A stretch of DNA of 64,000 nucleotides from Aquilaria yunnanensis (lineage: Eukaryota > Streptophyta > Magnoliopsida > Malvales > Thymelaeaceae), in contig CM077596.1 in NCBI GenBank assembly GCA_039654915.1, positions 8,308,001-8,372,000 on the forward strand, in the 5' to 3' direction. The position numbers and the translations under genes are program-made. The notes under the pieces are model-generated. The model made no database searches. It was not told where the DNA came from and was given only the letters and a program-made list of their open reading frames with translations. This document shows, in pieces, positions 36,463-48,780 of the stretch. The stretch's first letter is position 1. Each line of letters opens with the position of its first letter.

Positions 36463-38995
36463 TGTAACGGCTCTCTTAGTTAACAACTTACTTTGACAAG
36501 GTAAATACATTTAATTAAAGTGTTTATTTAAATGCCTCAAATTATTTTCTTATTAAGCAAGAAAAATAAGCTAAGTTAGGTTATAATGAGCTCCTAAATG
36601 TGAAATAACACCAAAGAGCAAAAATGGCAAATAATAATCTTGACCCAAGTGAGTGGCATGACTGTAAATTCAATGAAATTAAGGTCATGTAAATAACTTT
36701 GATCAAATAAATTAAGGCCGTAAGTTACTCTAACATTGGAACCAAGAATGAAAGCTAGGGAACTAAAATGCACTAAGAATTAGGGCTATTGTGCCTCTTA
36801 TAGAATAAAGGTAAAAAGCTAGGAACAAGGAAAATATTGGTCGATGGGACTAAGGGATATATGAGAGAAAGGGTTAGTGACAAAATTAAAATTTGTTTGA
36901 ATTGGGTGGATGAAATAAGGGTAAAAGTATAATGAGAGTGGTAAAGGCTTTCTTCGAAACAAATCAAGATAGCAATTCATCATCTCTCCCAAGCCATTTT
37001 TGTGCCTTCCTTTCCTTCATAGCCATTAATCTTCAACTCTCCCAAATTGATCCATTCTCCATGAAAATTAAGGGTCCTAAAGCAATTACAGCAAGCTCTT
37101 AGATAGAAGTTGGTGCATTTGGAGCTTTAGACCTCATTTCTTCAAGTTTGAGTTGAAACCCTTAAGGTATGTTTTATATATGGGTTTAAGTTGATTCTAA
37201 GATTGAAATATAGTTAGCAATCGTCTTAATTTATTGCTTGTGGTGCCCATTTTGCTTGGAATTAGGCTTGGAACTCAAGGCAAACAAATTAGGCATAAAT
37301 GTGCTTTGCGTGTGCTTAGTGACTTTGATCTTGCTTTCGTTTGAATTTGAGCTAAGAGGCTAAGTTAAATTAAGCTAAATTAATGCAATTCACACATGAT
37401 TTAAGTGTTGGAATTGAAATTTGAGCTAGATTTGTAGAGGGATTGCATGGAAACAAGGTCAGAAGGCAAAAGGGAACATGTGAAGCATTAGGCGAACATA
37501 TCACCGGGCTGGTGTGATCGTACCTCCAAGGGTGATGTGTCTACACCATTTCTATTAAGTGGGGGAAAACGGAGGTGTACTCACGCCATCTTAGAGGGTG
37601 TGATCACATCAACCCCAAATTGTTTAGTTTGCATCGTAAATGATGTTTGAATGTTTCCTATGTAATCCTAAGGTCTTATATGCTCAAATTGGGTTTCTAA
37701 TTCACTTCTAAGACATTTTTAAGATTCAATTAAGTATGGTAATTAAATGGGTGGTTTAAGAGACTAATTTTAGTGGATAAGTATAGGTACCTTAAGGAAG
37801 AAGTAAAGTGCCAAGGGGAGGCTAAGTAGGGTTCAATTTCTCTAATAACTTAAGTATTGGGTTATAGACCTAAGGTCATTGGAATAGAACCTAAGGGAGT
37901 CGTAACAAGTAGGTCTACTAAGGGAGCCTGAGTCAAGTTCAAAAAACATGCAAAGAAAAGCCATTAAGTTAATTACGCCACACAATAAGCAAGGGAAAGA
38001 TGGGTACATGACAAGAGTGGGTTATAACCTACTCTAGGACCCATAAATGGGGCTTAAGGGAGGTACAAATTTTGGGATACAAAGTCTCAAGTACCTCTGC
38101 CAGTTTGAGCTCACGAAAAGTCTAAAGCACCTTAGGGTGTAAAAAGTCCCACATGTTGTATGTTGCATATCATTCATACTTGCATTACATTTATTATTGT
38201 TTTGTTATTTGTTGCAGTTTGTTGGATGTTTGGTTGGTTGCTTGCCATATATACATGATTATTTAAGTTTCCTTGTAGGTACCAACGGACCCCTTATTGA
38301 GTACGATAATGTACTCACTCCTTTAAGCTTATTTATGCATGTACTGACTCCAGGCCCAACAACTAAATAGATAGTTATGGACTAAGTTTCTCTATTTTGC
38401 ATGTACTTATTTTACATGGAACCTTGTGTTTCTAAGTCACTTATAAGCTAAGTTTTGTACTAACTAAGTGTTTTGTGCCTTGACAGTTAAGAGGCTAATT
38501 GTTGCATAAGGATAAGTGAAGACTTGCAATTGGAGCTTGATAGCTTAAAGGTAAGGCTCAAGTGATGGATCTTGGTTATGGCTTTTGCCATGTATATAGA
38601 GTACTTTGTGTACTACGACATTGCCTCTATTATAATATATTGTGGTGTATGTTAATTAAGTTACTTTTAGGTGCATGCTAAGATTAAATAGTGTGCACAA
38701 ACTATTACTTAAAGTTTAAGTAACTAGTATTTTGTTATCTTCACATGTTTTAAATATGTTTTAAATGAAATGCTTGAGCGATATTTTCATCACTTGATTT
38801 ATTTATTTGAGTTGCATTGCCAAGACAAAATGCATGCATATCTTCTTGTAGGATAGGCTAAGTAACTAGTTGCACGTAAATTATTTTAATTTACCAACGA
38901 GTAATAGTTAGCCAGTTATAACTAAATGAGATCACAGTCTCTAAGAGCCTCCAAGTCAATTACTAAAGGGCACTAAGACCCTATTTTGCGACAAA
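36463..38995 (+). mobile_element. Probable solo LTR C, about 2.5 kb
   Basis: Starts TGTAACGGCTC and ends TTTGCGACA. The 5-bp flanks GATTT (36458-36462) and AATTT (38996-39000) match at four of five positions. Both outer flanks are the same kind of ACCCGAAC-rich sequence, so the block looks like an insertion into it. No coding region is seen. Ends resemble those of solo LTR B (TGTRAC...CACA/GACA), suggesting a related large-LTR gypsy family. Confidence 0.6.
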
Positions 38996-41204
38996 TTTCA
39001 CCAAAAAAGTCAACGACCCAAACCCAACCTGAACCCGAACTCGATCAAAGTGAAACTCGAGAACACTCTAACCTAAAATAACCCAAGCTCGAATTGACTA
39101 GAACCCTCATCAGCCTAAACCCAAAATAACCAAAACCTGAAATTGACTTAATTTGAACCCAAAATGACCCGATGACTAAACTTGACAAGACTCAATTTTA
39201 ACATAAACCCTATACCCAATCCTAGCTGTTACCATAAACCCTAAATTTAAACTCTAAACTATAAACATAAACTTAAAACACAAAAACCCTAAATCACTAT
39301 ACTAACCATAAACCCACAATCTTAACACTTCCATTTTTTTTTAATATCCATATTTAATAAGTCTCATATTTAGTAAGTCTCATATTTGAGTTTTTCCAAA
39401 TATTATTAAACTTCCATATTTAGTAACTTTAATAATATTGTTACACAGATGGCAAAATTACAACATGGGCCCCTAAAATTTTCAAATTTTTGTATTTTCA
39501 CCCAAGGGTTTTGAAATTTTACAATTTAGTCATTTATAGACAATAGTGAACTAGAACTACATTTTATACAAATTTCATAGTAAAAGTTAAAAATCATAGC
39601 AAATTCGTCGGAACATAACTAAGACAATTTTTATGAGCTTTTAGTTAAGTGTGCTAAAAAAGGAAAATTAAATTAAATTAAAACACATAAAAAATCAATT
39701 TTTTAATTTAAATTCTAACAAAAATTGTACAAAAAAATTGAAGCGATCTAGTCATTTCAGTCTATGCACTAGTAACCCGAGTAAATTCAACTTTCAACTT
39801 GAATATAGCTTGAACCGTGAATAACCTAACCTAAAATTACTTAATAATAAAACTGACCTGACCTATATTGAACCTAGATCTAAATAAACCCAACCTAACC
39901 CAACTTGAACTTGGCCTATATTTTCACAGATTGCGTGCTTTTTAGAAACATCCGAACATCATTATTCACATTCCTACGTCATTTGCCCTCGGATTTAATG
40001 ATATCAATTTTTTTAAAAAATTCTTTTTAGAAGTTATAATTGTATTTGTTTGATTCAAACCATTTATCACCAGATCCATCGCTTATCTGCACAAAACTCT
40101 AGTGTTTGTATGGGTTGCCTGTTTCTTTATAAAAAAACCTGAACACTTCCTAACAATCATACTTAATCTACCTTAATGATCGTGTTCAACACCTTACCAA
40201 TTTCACTCTTTATGTCTTCTTCCACTGTGGAGTCTTATTCACTCATAGGTGCTTCTTCATCTCCTTATCACTATTATTGCTTCAAGTTCCATGATTCTCT
40301 ATCTCAATCTCTCATTTTCATCACGAAGAATATTCATGCCCTCATTTTCAATCTTAAATGCCAAAGTCAGGCATGCTTTCACAATGCTAATGTAATATTC
40401 CGACATAATATTTCTAGCCACCATCGATGAATCCACTACTATAATATGTGCACCCAAGACTCCTATGCACCCTAAGACACAAGCCCATGCCCTCAGGCTA
40501 CTACCATGTATATTACTTAGTATTAAAGTGTTTATGTCCAAACACAATAAGTTTATGTGTTATTCTATCCAAGAGCATGCAAAGAGCATGAGATGCACCC
40601 TAACGTGTCCCAAGAAGCCTACTTTGTAGGTACCCTTTTTTTCATTTTCTTGCAGATCATGAGGTCACAAGAACTTCAAGAACGTTTTCTTGCTGTAAAA
40701 GAAAGAAAGAAGATTAATCTCTATTTTAAGAGCAAGAAAGAACAAGTCTAGATGAATTCTTGATTTTTTTATAATCAATAATTACACAAAGAACAAGAAT
40801 CAAGCTGCAACAATCACAAATAATGGTGTTTAGTGCTTGATTTAGAGAAATAGCAAGAATCAAAGATAGACTAGGATGAACGACATAATTTTTAGGCAAA
40901 ACAAATCTAAACAACCTTTTATTTTTTTATTTTTTTTTATTTGTCTATTGGACATGCAAGGAAACAAGAAATCAAGGTGCAAGAACACAAGATTAAGACA
41001 AAAATAACAAAAATAAAGAGAACAAAGCAAATGATTTATTTTAGTATTAATCTGGTATGGAATGAACAAGACACAAAACAAATAGAGCCGGAACTACAAG
41101 GAATGAACTAAATCTGAAACAAACAAAAAAATGAAAATAGATTAAAAGGAACAAGAATGAATAAGATCGGATATGGAGCTTGTAGTTATCTCTCTCTCTA
41201 AGTT
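38996..41204. other. Unrecognised intergenic sequence
   Basis: The left part (39010-39290) is a decayed repeat of ACCCGAACC- and AAACCCTAA-like words, weakly similar to plant telomere repeats but too irregular to call. The ORFs 40176-40430 (+) and 40299-40547 (-) overlap on opposite strands. The minus one (AFKIENEGMNILRDENERLR) has a Glu/Arg-rich end but matches no family I recognise. Confidence 0.45.
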
Positions 41205-41213
41205 CATGTGTTG

Positions 41214-41980
41214 GAGTACAATTCGTCTATCCCCTATCTCTTTGTCCCCTTCCTGTCCCACACCCTATTATTGTGCTATCTGTCCCACTTTTAACTTCAA
41301 TATAATCTTGCTCTTAAACGAGACTAACAAAACAGACAAATACCAGAACTTTCGTCAAATAGAACCAGGCGGCCTGTTTGTCCCACACCCTAAAAACTAT
41401 TCTCTCAACACTCAGAATTTCTTTATGCTACAGTTGTTACATTAAAGTCGAAAAAGGTTATTCGGCCAATTTTCCTTTTTCTCCTACCATATAGATGCTA
41501 CTAGTATTTCTTAATGAATCTAAAGCCACCTTACTGGTAAACGAATAATAATCGCAAAAAGCGGAACAAAACAAAAAACAGAGGAAATTAGCCTTCTTTG
41601 TCTCAAACTCCAGACCTTGGGCGTTGATTCAATGTCTTCGATGTTTGAGTTCTGACCAGCGCAATCGAAGACTTCATGGGTGCGTGGAATTTCCTGGTCA
41701 GCGGAAGTGGCCATCTGAGGTGATGGGCGAGCAAAATTGCCAGGTCGGTGAAAGCGACCAGCCCAATCAAAGAAAGGAGAAGCCGTTGGTCTGAGGCAAT
41801 GGGCGAGCAGAATCATTAGTTAGAGTCCGTTTCTATTTGACGGAATTTCTGATTCCATTTGTTTTGTTAGTCCCATTTAAGAGAAAAATTAGATTGAAGT
41901 TAAAAGTGGGACAGATGGCACAATAATAGAGTGTGAGATAGGGATGGGACAGAGAGATAGGGGACAGACAAATCAGACTC
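41214..41980. mobile_element. Mutator-like TIR element 1 with 9-bp TSD
   Basis: A 767-bp element with inverted terminal repeats of about 122 bp (41214-41335 and 41859-41980; starts GAGTACAATTCG and GAGTCTGATTTG). It is flanked by perfect 9-bp direct repeats CATGTGTTG (41205-41213 and 41981-41989). Long TIRs plus a 9-bp TSD are diagnostic of Mutator-like elements. No transposase, so non-autonomous. Its interior carries a GC-richer block that may be a captured gene exon. Confidence 0.9.
41535..41714 (-). pseudogene. Possible captured exon inside Mutator-like element 1
   Basis: On the minus strand an ATG at 41714 opens exactly 60 codons (MATSADQEIPRTHEVFDCAG start, IIIRLP end). The last codon is followed by GTAAGG at 41534, a good plant splice donor, in phase 0. 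The encoded segment has an acidic middle (NSNIEDIEST), a basic stretch (LRQRR) and a hydrophobic tail (VFCFVPLFAIII), resembling a first exon of a membrane-associated protein. I do not recognise the parent gene. It may equally be chance sequence. Confidence 0.4.
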
Positions 41981-42384
41981 CATGTGTTGAACGCCTTCTC
42001 TACTATCACAAGAATTAGAATGTTTTTATTGAGCTTTGGTTTGGAGTTATATGCTTGTTCATTAGCTATAATTATACTTTGGAGACTTGATGTGTTGTTT
42101 CAATAGTATTAGTATGTAATTCTACCTATTATTATGCATTCACTAGTTTGTTGTAGGTCAATGTTTTTAGTTTAATAAATTATGCTTAAATATCCAGTTC
42201 ATAATCGTGTTTGATTTCTTATGTTTACTATTTCAACAGTATCAAATCCATATTTGTAGTGTTTTGTATATTATTGAGTGTTTGTTTTTGCTTATTCCTA
42301 TCCTGTACACGTTTTTAAATACTCAAGTCCTTAATTAGAACTCGGATAAAAGTTCAAGGGTCATTATTACTTAATACATAAACA

Positions 42385-42737
42385 GGTAAACTCAATCTGT
42401 TGTCCCTAAACTATATCCCATGTTACTTAATCATCTTCAAACTATCAAATGTGACATCAATTGTTCTCAAACTATTTAATTATTACTAACTCATCCTGTC
42501 ATCCATCACAACCATTAAAGTATGGATAAAAAAATGACATGGTGAACAATGTGGCTTTGAAAGTTTGTGTGACTATTGATGTAGCATCACTCTTCCATCT
42601 TTCCTTAATAGTATGGTGGACAGTAGAATGAGATAGTAACAATTAAATAGTTTGAAGACAATTGTTACAATATTTGATAGTTTTGGGATGATTAAGCAAC
42701 ATAAGATATAGCTTAAGGACAATAGATGGAGTTTACC
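42385..42737. mobile_element. 353-bp MITE with long inverted repeats
   Basis: Two arms of about 118 bp (42385-42502 and 42618-42737) are imperfect reverse complements, each starting GGTAAACTCMATCTRTTGTCC. No coding content. The TSD was not identified, so the superfamily is unproven; the long TIRs favour Mutator-like. Confidence 0.75.
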
Positions 42738-42865
42738 CTGCACTTTACTTTTATGACTCAAAGTAAATATTCATAAAGTTTCAGTCCTCTACTCAAATAA
42801 AAAAGTAGGGGTAAATTACACGTGTTACCCCCAACTTTTAATTGTTGTTTTACTACTAACCCTAA

Positions 42866-44328
42866 TGACACGGCCGTCCTTGGCCCCTGCCCAGGAAGCC
42901 CTGTGAGAGCTGGTCTCACAGTAGTTGCAATTCACTAGTTGTGTATGTGTGCAGATTAAATCCCATGATACTAGTTGATTATCCTAGAATATGCAATATG
43001 CATGCTCTTCATGCTTTGACTTGGTTTATTAAAACCATAAAACATTAACTTGGCCAAGTAATTTCTATACAAAATAAATACAAATAGCCAAAGCATACAA
43101 AATCAACATTTGTGTGAGTTTACTACACATAACAACTCGTGAGAACATTCATACATAAAGTAGACTAATGCCCTTACCCAAGAGCAACCCTAGAGTTTAG
43201 GACTCTTCATAACATAGACTCTAAAGGCAACTAAAAGTACTGTATAAATACAAGCCTCTATTGAGATCTCTTTGACTTAACTCCCACCTTGGATACACGT
43301 CCCAGTGGCGAGTCTCAAAAGTCCTTACCCAAGTGCTACTAGGCTCTGCAGCCAAAGGAAGACTTAAGTTAGTACTGTTACTTGACCAACAAACCAACTA
43401 AGTATATTCATGTAGACTAGAATCACTAGGATTCTCAAATGCCGTACCTATACACACAAAAGAACACTACTGTGATAATCCTTAATGATTACCCGGTCCG
43501 ACAACTTCAGTCTCTACATAACATAACTAGGGAGTGAGAATTCAACAATTCTCAGTAAGGGGTTTTCAGTGTACCTGCAAGAAAATTACTAGGACTCTAC
43601 ATATAATAACATATGTAACTTGCTGCGAGCTCACACAGCATGAGGGTCTGATATATGCACATATAACTAGGCCATCAAGGCCACTCCTCAACTAGTCCTC
43701 CTCACGACGCATTACTCTGTGCCTAGCGAGTTCTGATCACTAACCGGCTCCTAGTAAGTTGTAGCTTACTTGATGCAATCATGTAGCCTTCCCTTAGTCG
43801 TTATACAGGGGAATTATGGTGGAACTTTGTAGACCAGGCCATAAGACCTCCTTGTAGACTAGCTGAACAAGGTTTCACCTTGCAACCTCGTGGCTACGGC
43901 ACGGCTAGGTTGACAAGGGTTCTAAACCTTTCACCTGAGCTAGTGGTACTTAGTTATGTTCATTTGCAACCTAGTTTCCTTGCTTGTTGCGTAAGTAACT
44001 TTAAAACCCTACAAAACTCAAGGAAACTTCTATATCTTGTGGGACTTTTGGAAGTCTCGGAGTACCCCCGGAATCCTTAGACCCCTAGGTACACTAAGAA
44101 CCCCCTTAGGTCTCACTTAGATCATCCTAGATAAATGTGGAAAATCTGCCATTTTTCTCTGTGGCGACACGTCGCCACAGTTGGTAACGTTCTGTGACAT
44201 TTTTCTGGATTGGTGACGCGTCGGGGGCTTCGACCTGTAATTGGCGACACGTCGCCAATCTGCAGAAATGCAGAATTTGGCGCATTTTGCTGCTATGAAC
44301 TTTGGACACTTCCTACATATATCAAACA
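42866..44328 (-). mobile_element. Tekay-type solo LTR, 3' half (minus strand)
   Basis: Reverse complement of the last ~1.46 kb of the LTR of the element at 44329-53988, ending TGTCA at 42866. Its other half is 53994-54971. Outer flanks carry a perfect TSD CCTAA (42861-42865 and 54972-54976). Rejoined length would be about 2.44 kb, equal to a full LTR. Confidence 0.93.
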
Positions 44329-46725
44329 TGTTATGGCCCTTCTAGTGGGAAGCGTAATTGAGGAAGGTAAACTATTTTAAATTAAGTTTAGAACCTTAAT
44401 TTAAGTTTACATAGCAAGAATAGAGAAATTTAGCAAAGTTCACTAAGTTCCGAGAAGAATAAGGCATTAAACGAAGTTCAGGGGTAAAATGGTAATTTTA
44501 CATCCTGAATAGCCGGGACGAGTTTCCAGTGTTTTAAAATAAATTTTTATAACTTAACTTTCAACCTTAACACAAACTAAAAGAATAGACAAGAATTTAA
44601 TCAAGATCACTAAGTTACAAAGATGGGGGTTTATTTGTAACAAGCTTAATACTTTGATGGCTTTGGGGTTAAGTGAGGGTTTAAGAAAGGAAAGTGAGGC
44701 TATGGCTTCCATAATCTAATTTCCAGCCTTCTCACCCTTATTTTGCTCTCAAATTAAGCTTGGAATCAAGTGTTCTTGGTGTCAAGAGGTACAACTCGAA
44801 GTTTATAAGCTAGGAGGAGTACATTCAAGCTTTAAACTATAATTTCGAAGCTTGGAAGGGCGTTTTTCCATATCCCCTATTTTTGAGCGAGGTAAGCAAT
44901 GTGTTCTTGATTGAATTCATGTTATTTACTTGGTTTGGAACTTGGGTTTTGGTTACAGAGTGAAGTTTTGGTGATTAGTGCTTTGTTTTTGGATTAGAAC
45001 TTGTGTAGAGCTTTGGTGAGCTTGGTTGATTGGAAAGGAGATTGATTCTTGCTTGTTACTTTGAGTTGAGATAAAGGAGATATGTTTTCAAGTTCATTTA
45101 ATGCCATTAGCTTAAGTTTGCTTGAAGAATTCGAGTGGTTTTAGTTATGGCATTAGTTAAAGGTTTTGGTTGAATTGTGGTGGACTATGAAGTTTAGGAG
45201 GATTGGATTGATGTTACAAGACATCATAGATTAGCTTGTGATAGTTGGTTATGTTCTATGCAACATATTCTATGAGTGTATGAAATTTGGAGGCATTCCA
45301 AGCATGTTTGATGTATGTAGGAAGTGTCCAAAGTTCATAGCAGCAAAATGCGCCAAATTCTACATTTTTGTAGATTGGCGACGCGTCGCCAATTACAGGT
45401 CGAAGCCCGCAACGCGTCGCCAATCCAGAAAAATGTCACAGAACGTTACCAACTGTACAGAAAAAAATGGCAAATTTTCCACATTTTGCTAGGATGATCC
45501 AGGTGAGACCTAAGGGGGTTCTTAGTGTACCTAGGGGTCTAAGGATTCCGGGTGTACTTCGAGACTTCCAAAAGTCCCACAAGATATAGAAGTTTCCTTG
45601 AGTTTTGTAGGGTTTTAAGGTTGCTTGCACAACAAGCAAGGAAACTAGGTTGCAAATGAACATAACTAAGTACCACTAGCTCAGGTGAAAGGTTTAGAAC
45701 CCCTATCAACCTAGCCGTGCCGTAGCCACAAGGTTGCAAGGTGAAACCTTGTTCATCTAGTCTACAAGGAGGTCTTATGGCCTAGTCTACAAACTTCCAC
45801 CATAATTCCCCTACATAATGACTAAGGGAAGGCTACATGGTTGCATCAAGTATGCTACGGCTTACTAGGAGCGGGTTAGTGATCAAAACTCGCTAGGCAC
45901 GAAGTGATGCGCAGTGAGAAGGACTAGTTAAGGAGAGGTCTTATATGTGCATATATCAGACCCTCATGTTGTGTGAGCTCGCAGCAAGTTACATATGTTA
46001 TCATATGTAGAGTCTTAGTAATTTTCTTGCAGTTACACGGAAGACCCCTTACTAAAAATTGTTGAATTCTCACTTCCTAGTTATGTTATGCAGAGATTGA
46101 AGTTGTTGGACTGGGTAATCATTGAGGATTATCGCGGTAATGCTCTTTTGTGTGTACAGGTACGACATTTGAGAATCCTAGTGATTATAGTCTACATGAC
46201 AATATTTAGTTAAAAGTACTAACTTAAGTCTTCCTTTGGCTGCAGAGCCTAGTAGTACTTGGGAAAGAACTTTTGAGATTCACCACTAGGATGTGTATCT
46301 AACGTAGGAGTTAAGTCAAAGAGATCTCAGTAGAGGCTTGTATTTATACAGTACTTTTAGTTGACTCCATAGTCTATGTTATGAAGAGTCCTAGACTCTA
46401 GGGCTGCTCTTGGGTGAGGGCATTAGTCTACTTTATGTATGAATGTTCTCACGAGTTGTTATGTGTAGTAAACGCACACAAATGTTGATTTTGTATGCTT
46501 TGGCTATTTGTATTTATTTTGTATAGAAATTACTTGGCCAAGTTAATGTTTTATGGTTTTAATAAACCAGGTCAAAGCATGAAGAGCATGCATATTGCAT
46601 ATTCTAGGATAATCAACTAGTATCATGGGATTTAATCCGCACACATACATAACTAGCCAATTGCAACCACCGTGAGACCAGCTCTCACAGAGCTTTCTGG
46701 CCAGGGGCCAAGGACGGCTATGTCA
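44329..46725 (+). repeat. 5' LTR of the Tekay-type element
   Basis: Starts TGTTATGGCCC and ends GCTATGTCA. Compared with the 3' LTR and the solo LTR it has small deletions, for example near 45453, 45942 and 46208. It contains a perfect 20-bp palindrome at 45374-45393. ORFs such as 45238-45492 are not genes. Confidence 0.95.
45374..45393. other. Perfect 20-bp CpG palindrome in the LTR
   Basis: ATTGGCGACGCGTCGCCAAT is its own reverse complement. Related palindromes lie in the other LTR copies (44159-44180, 44240-44259, 52595-52614), each with CpG decay. Confidence 0.85.
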
Positions 46726-46732
46726 GTGTTTT

Positions 46733-46744
46733 TGGTATCAGAGC
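46733..46744 (+). other. Primer-binding site, initiator Met tRNA type
   Basis: TGGTATCAGAGC, exact match to the site used by most plant copia and chromovirus elements, eight bases into the internal region. Confidence 0.93.
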
Positions 46745-46868
46745 TTTTGACTCATTTTCATAGATATTGGAGGCTAAGACTGAGATCTAGATTGGAAAGT
46801 CCAAGTGCTAAGAAGTTAGTACTGATCAACATTTGGGGAATGTTGTCTGGCTTTGGTTGCAGGTTGCT

Positions 46869-48098
46869 ATGGTTGACACTAGGTCAGGAGCTTCAAGGGG
46901 AACTAGAGAACCTGGTGAGGGTTCTAGTGACCCAGTCGTGGCAAGGCTGGATGAGATATCCAGGGTACTACAGGGGTTGACACAAATAATGGCCCAAGTG
47001 GCACAGGGTATGAACACCCTTATGACTAAGATGTTCAGAGACTATGAGGACAGAGATGCTATCCAGGAGGAGAATGACCCACGTCAGGATCAGGAAAGGC
47101 AGGCTGAGCGGCAACAAGTGCCTAGGGCTCATGAACGTAAAAATCATGTTCATGAGGAGCAAGAGGAACCAGAGGTGATGGAGGCTCCAATGAGGGGAGA
47201 CACTCCACATCAGATGAGATTGTTGGAGAAATTCAAGACTATTGATCCACCGAGCTTTGATGGGATAGGTGATCCTGATAGAGTAGAGGACTGGTTGTCT
47301 AGGATGAATAGACTTTTCACTTGTGGTGGTTATGAGTCAAAGCAGAAGATGACTCTAGTGCTTTTCTTTCTGAGAGGAAGAGCTAGTTTATAGTGGGATG
47401 ATGTGATGGAGTTGTTGAAGGAAAGTAATGGTACTCATCCAGAGCACAAGAAAAAGGTGCTCAAGTGGTCAGACTTCAAAAAGAAGTTCAGACAGGAGTA
47501 TATTAGTGAAGCTGCACAGGACCAGAGGACGATTCAGTTTGAGAATCTGATACAAGGAGAAATGTCGGTTTGAGAGTATGAACAGCGCTACAATTCTCTT
47601 ATCCGGTATGCTCCGTACATGATGGGCAATGATGAGTTGAAAGCTAAGAAGTTCTTCCAAGGTTTGAAACCTGTACTCAATAGGTATATGGTGACAGTGG
47701 ATATCAGGAGCTATCATCAGGTGGTTCAGAAGGTGTTGGCCTTAAAAAGGGAATTTGAGGATTCCAGAACACCTAGAAAAAAGGTGGAGGTTAGACCAGC
47801 CAACCTAGGAAAGAGTGCCAGAAAGTGACCAATGGTGGAAAACCAAGGTCCATCCAAGAGAAGGAAAACGGGTTTATGTCCTAGGTGCAGACGGTTTTAT
47901 GGTGGAAGACCATGTACTTTAGGGATAGATGTTTGCAATATTTGTGGTCAAAGAGGACATTGGGCAAGGGAATACCCAAGGGCTCGACCAATGTTAGGTC
48001 CGCCCCGGAATTTACCCCTTGTACCACTTGCCATAGGGAATCGGCCTGGTGTAGCTGCAGCAGCAGCTGAGTCGAAGGTTTTCGCCCTGACAAGTTAG
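46869..48098 (+). pseudogene. Chromovirus gag with zinc knuckle
   Basis: ATG at 46869 (MVDTRSGASRGTREPGEG) was chosen because it begins the conserved MVxTR-type gag N-terminus 143 bp after the LTR; the open frame extends 12 codons further upstream. Then come an amphipathic coil (ARLDEISRVLQGLTQIMAQV), an acidic/Gln-rich linker, and the Retrotrans_gag domain (KFKTIDPPSFDGIGDPDRVEDWL...FLRGRASL, later FRQEYISEAAQDQRTIQFENL and YEQRYNSLIRYAPYM). The zinc knuckle CNICGQRGHWAREY near 47933-47975 has Tyr in place of the last Cys. Stops occur at 47391, 47572, 47826 and 48096. Confidence 0.9.
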
Positions 48099-48780
48099 GT
48101 GACCAGAGAACCAACTGCCGTTCGAGGTAATTTTACTTTTCAGAACGGTAATGTTAGAGTGCTTTTTGATACAGGAGCTACTCTTTCAGTGATATCTTCT
48201 GCCTTGGTAGATAAGTTTAAATTGCAGGGAGAAATCTTGGGTGATTTTAGACTCATCAGAACTGCGGGGAGGGGTTTCATTGTGACCAATGAAGTGGTTA
48301 CTGGGTATCCCTTGTAGTTAGGCGACCATGATTTCTGTTGTGAGTTATGGGTGATAGAATTGAGGTCTTATGACCTAGTGTTGGGAATGGATTGGGTAAG
48401 TAAGCATAAGGCACAAATTGACTGTGCGAATCACTCAGTTCACATTACTGATGCTCAAGAAGCTAGAGTGACTTGCACAGGAAGATTGGCGTCCAGTGCT
48501 AAGAGTTTACACCTTAGACTTATGGATACCATCCTCATAGTTGGTGAAGATGAGTATTATTCATTGAATGGGGTGGCCATAGAGGAGGAACTTGGGAAGA
48601 TTCCAGTAGCCAATCAGTTTCTTGAGGTATTTCTAGTAGAGTTACCTGGGTTACCACCCAATAGGGATACTGAGTTCACAATCCATCTGCAGCCAGAGGT
48701 TGAGCCTATTTCAATACCACCTTATAGGATGTCAGCTCCTGAGATGGATGAGTTAAAGAAATAGTTGGAGGAACTGCTAA
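48099..48780 (+). pseudogene. Chromovirus aspartic protease and linker
   Basis: The active-site block VRVLFDTGATLSVIS (D-T-G-A intact, about 48151-48195) is followed by the second block YDLVLGMDWVSKHKAQIDC near 48370-48425. This domain releases gag and pol products in intact relatives. A stop at 48316 (TAG) falls where Gln is expected in LQLGD-like sequence. The linker then leads to RT (LPGLPPNRDTEFTIHLQP). Confidence 0.92.

Noticed and set aside
39231..39320. Interstitial telomere-like repeat (AAACCCTAA words)
   Set aside because: Words are irregular and spaced by unrelated bases; no tandem TTTAGGG array.
40299..40547. 82-residue minus-strand ORF with a Glu/Arg-rich tail
   Set aside because: Overlaps an equally long plus-strand ORF and has no recognised homologue; kept only as part of the unrecognised interval.
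42866..44328. First read as a separate transposon in the minus orientation
   Set aside because: Comparison with 53994-54971 shows both are halves of one solo LTR split by the full-length element.
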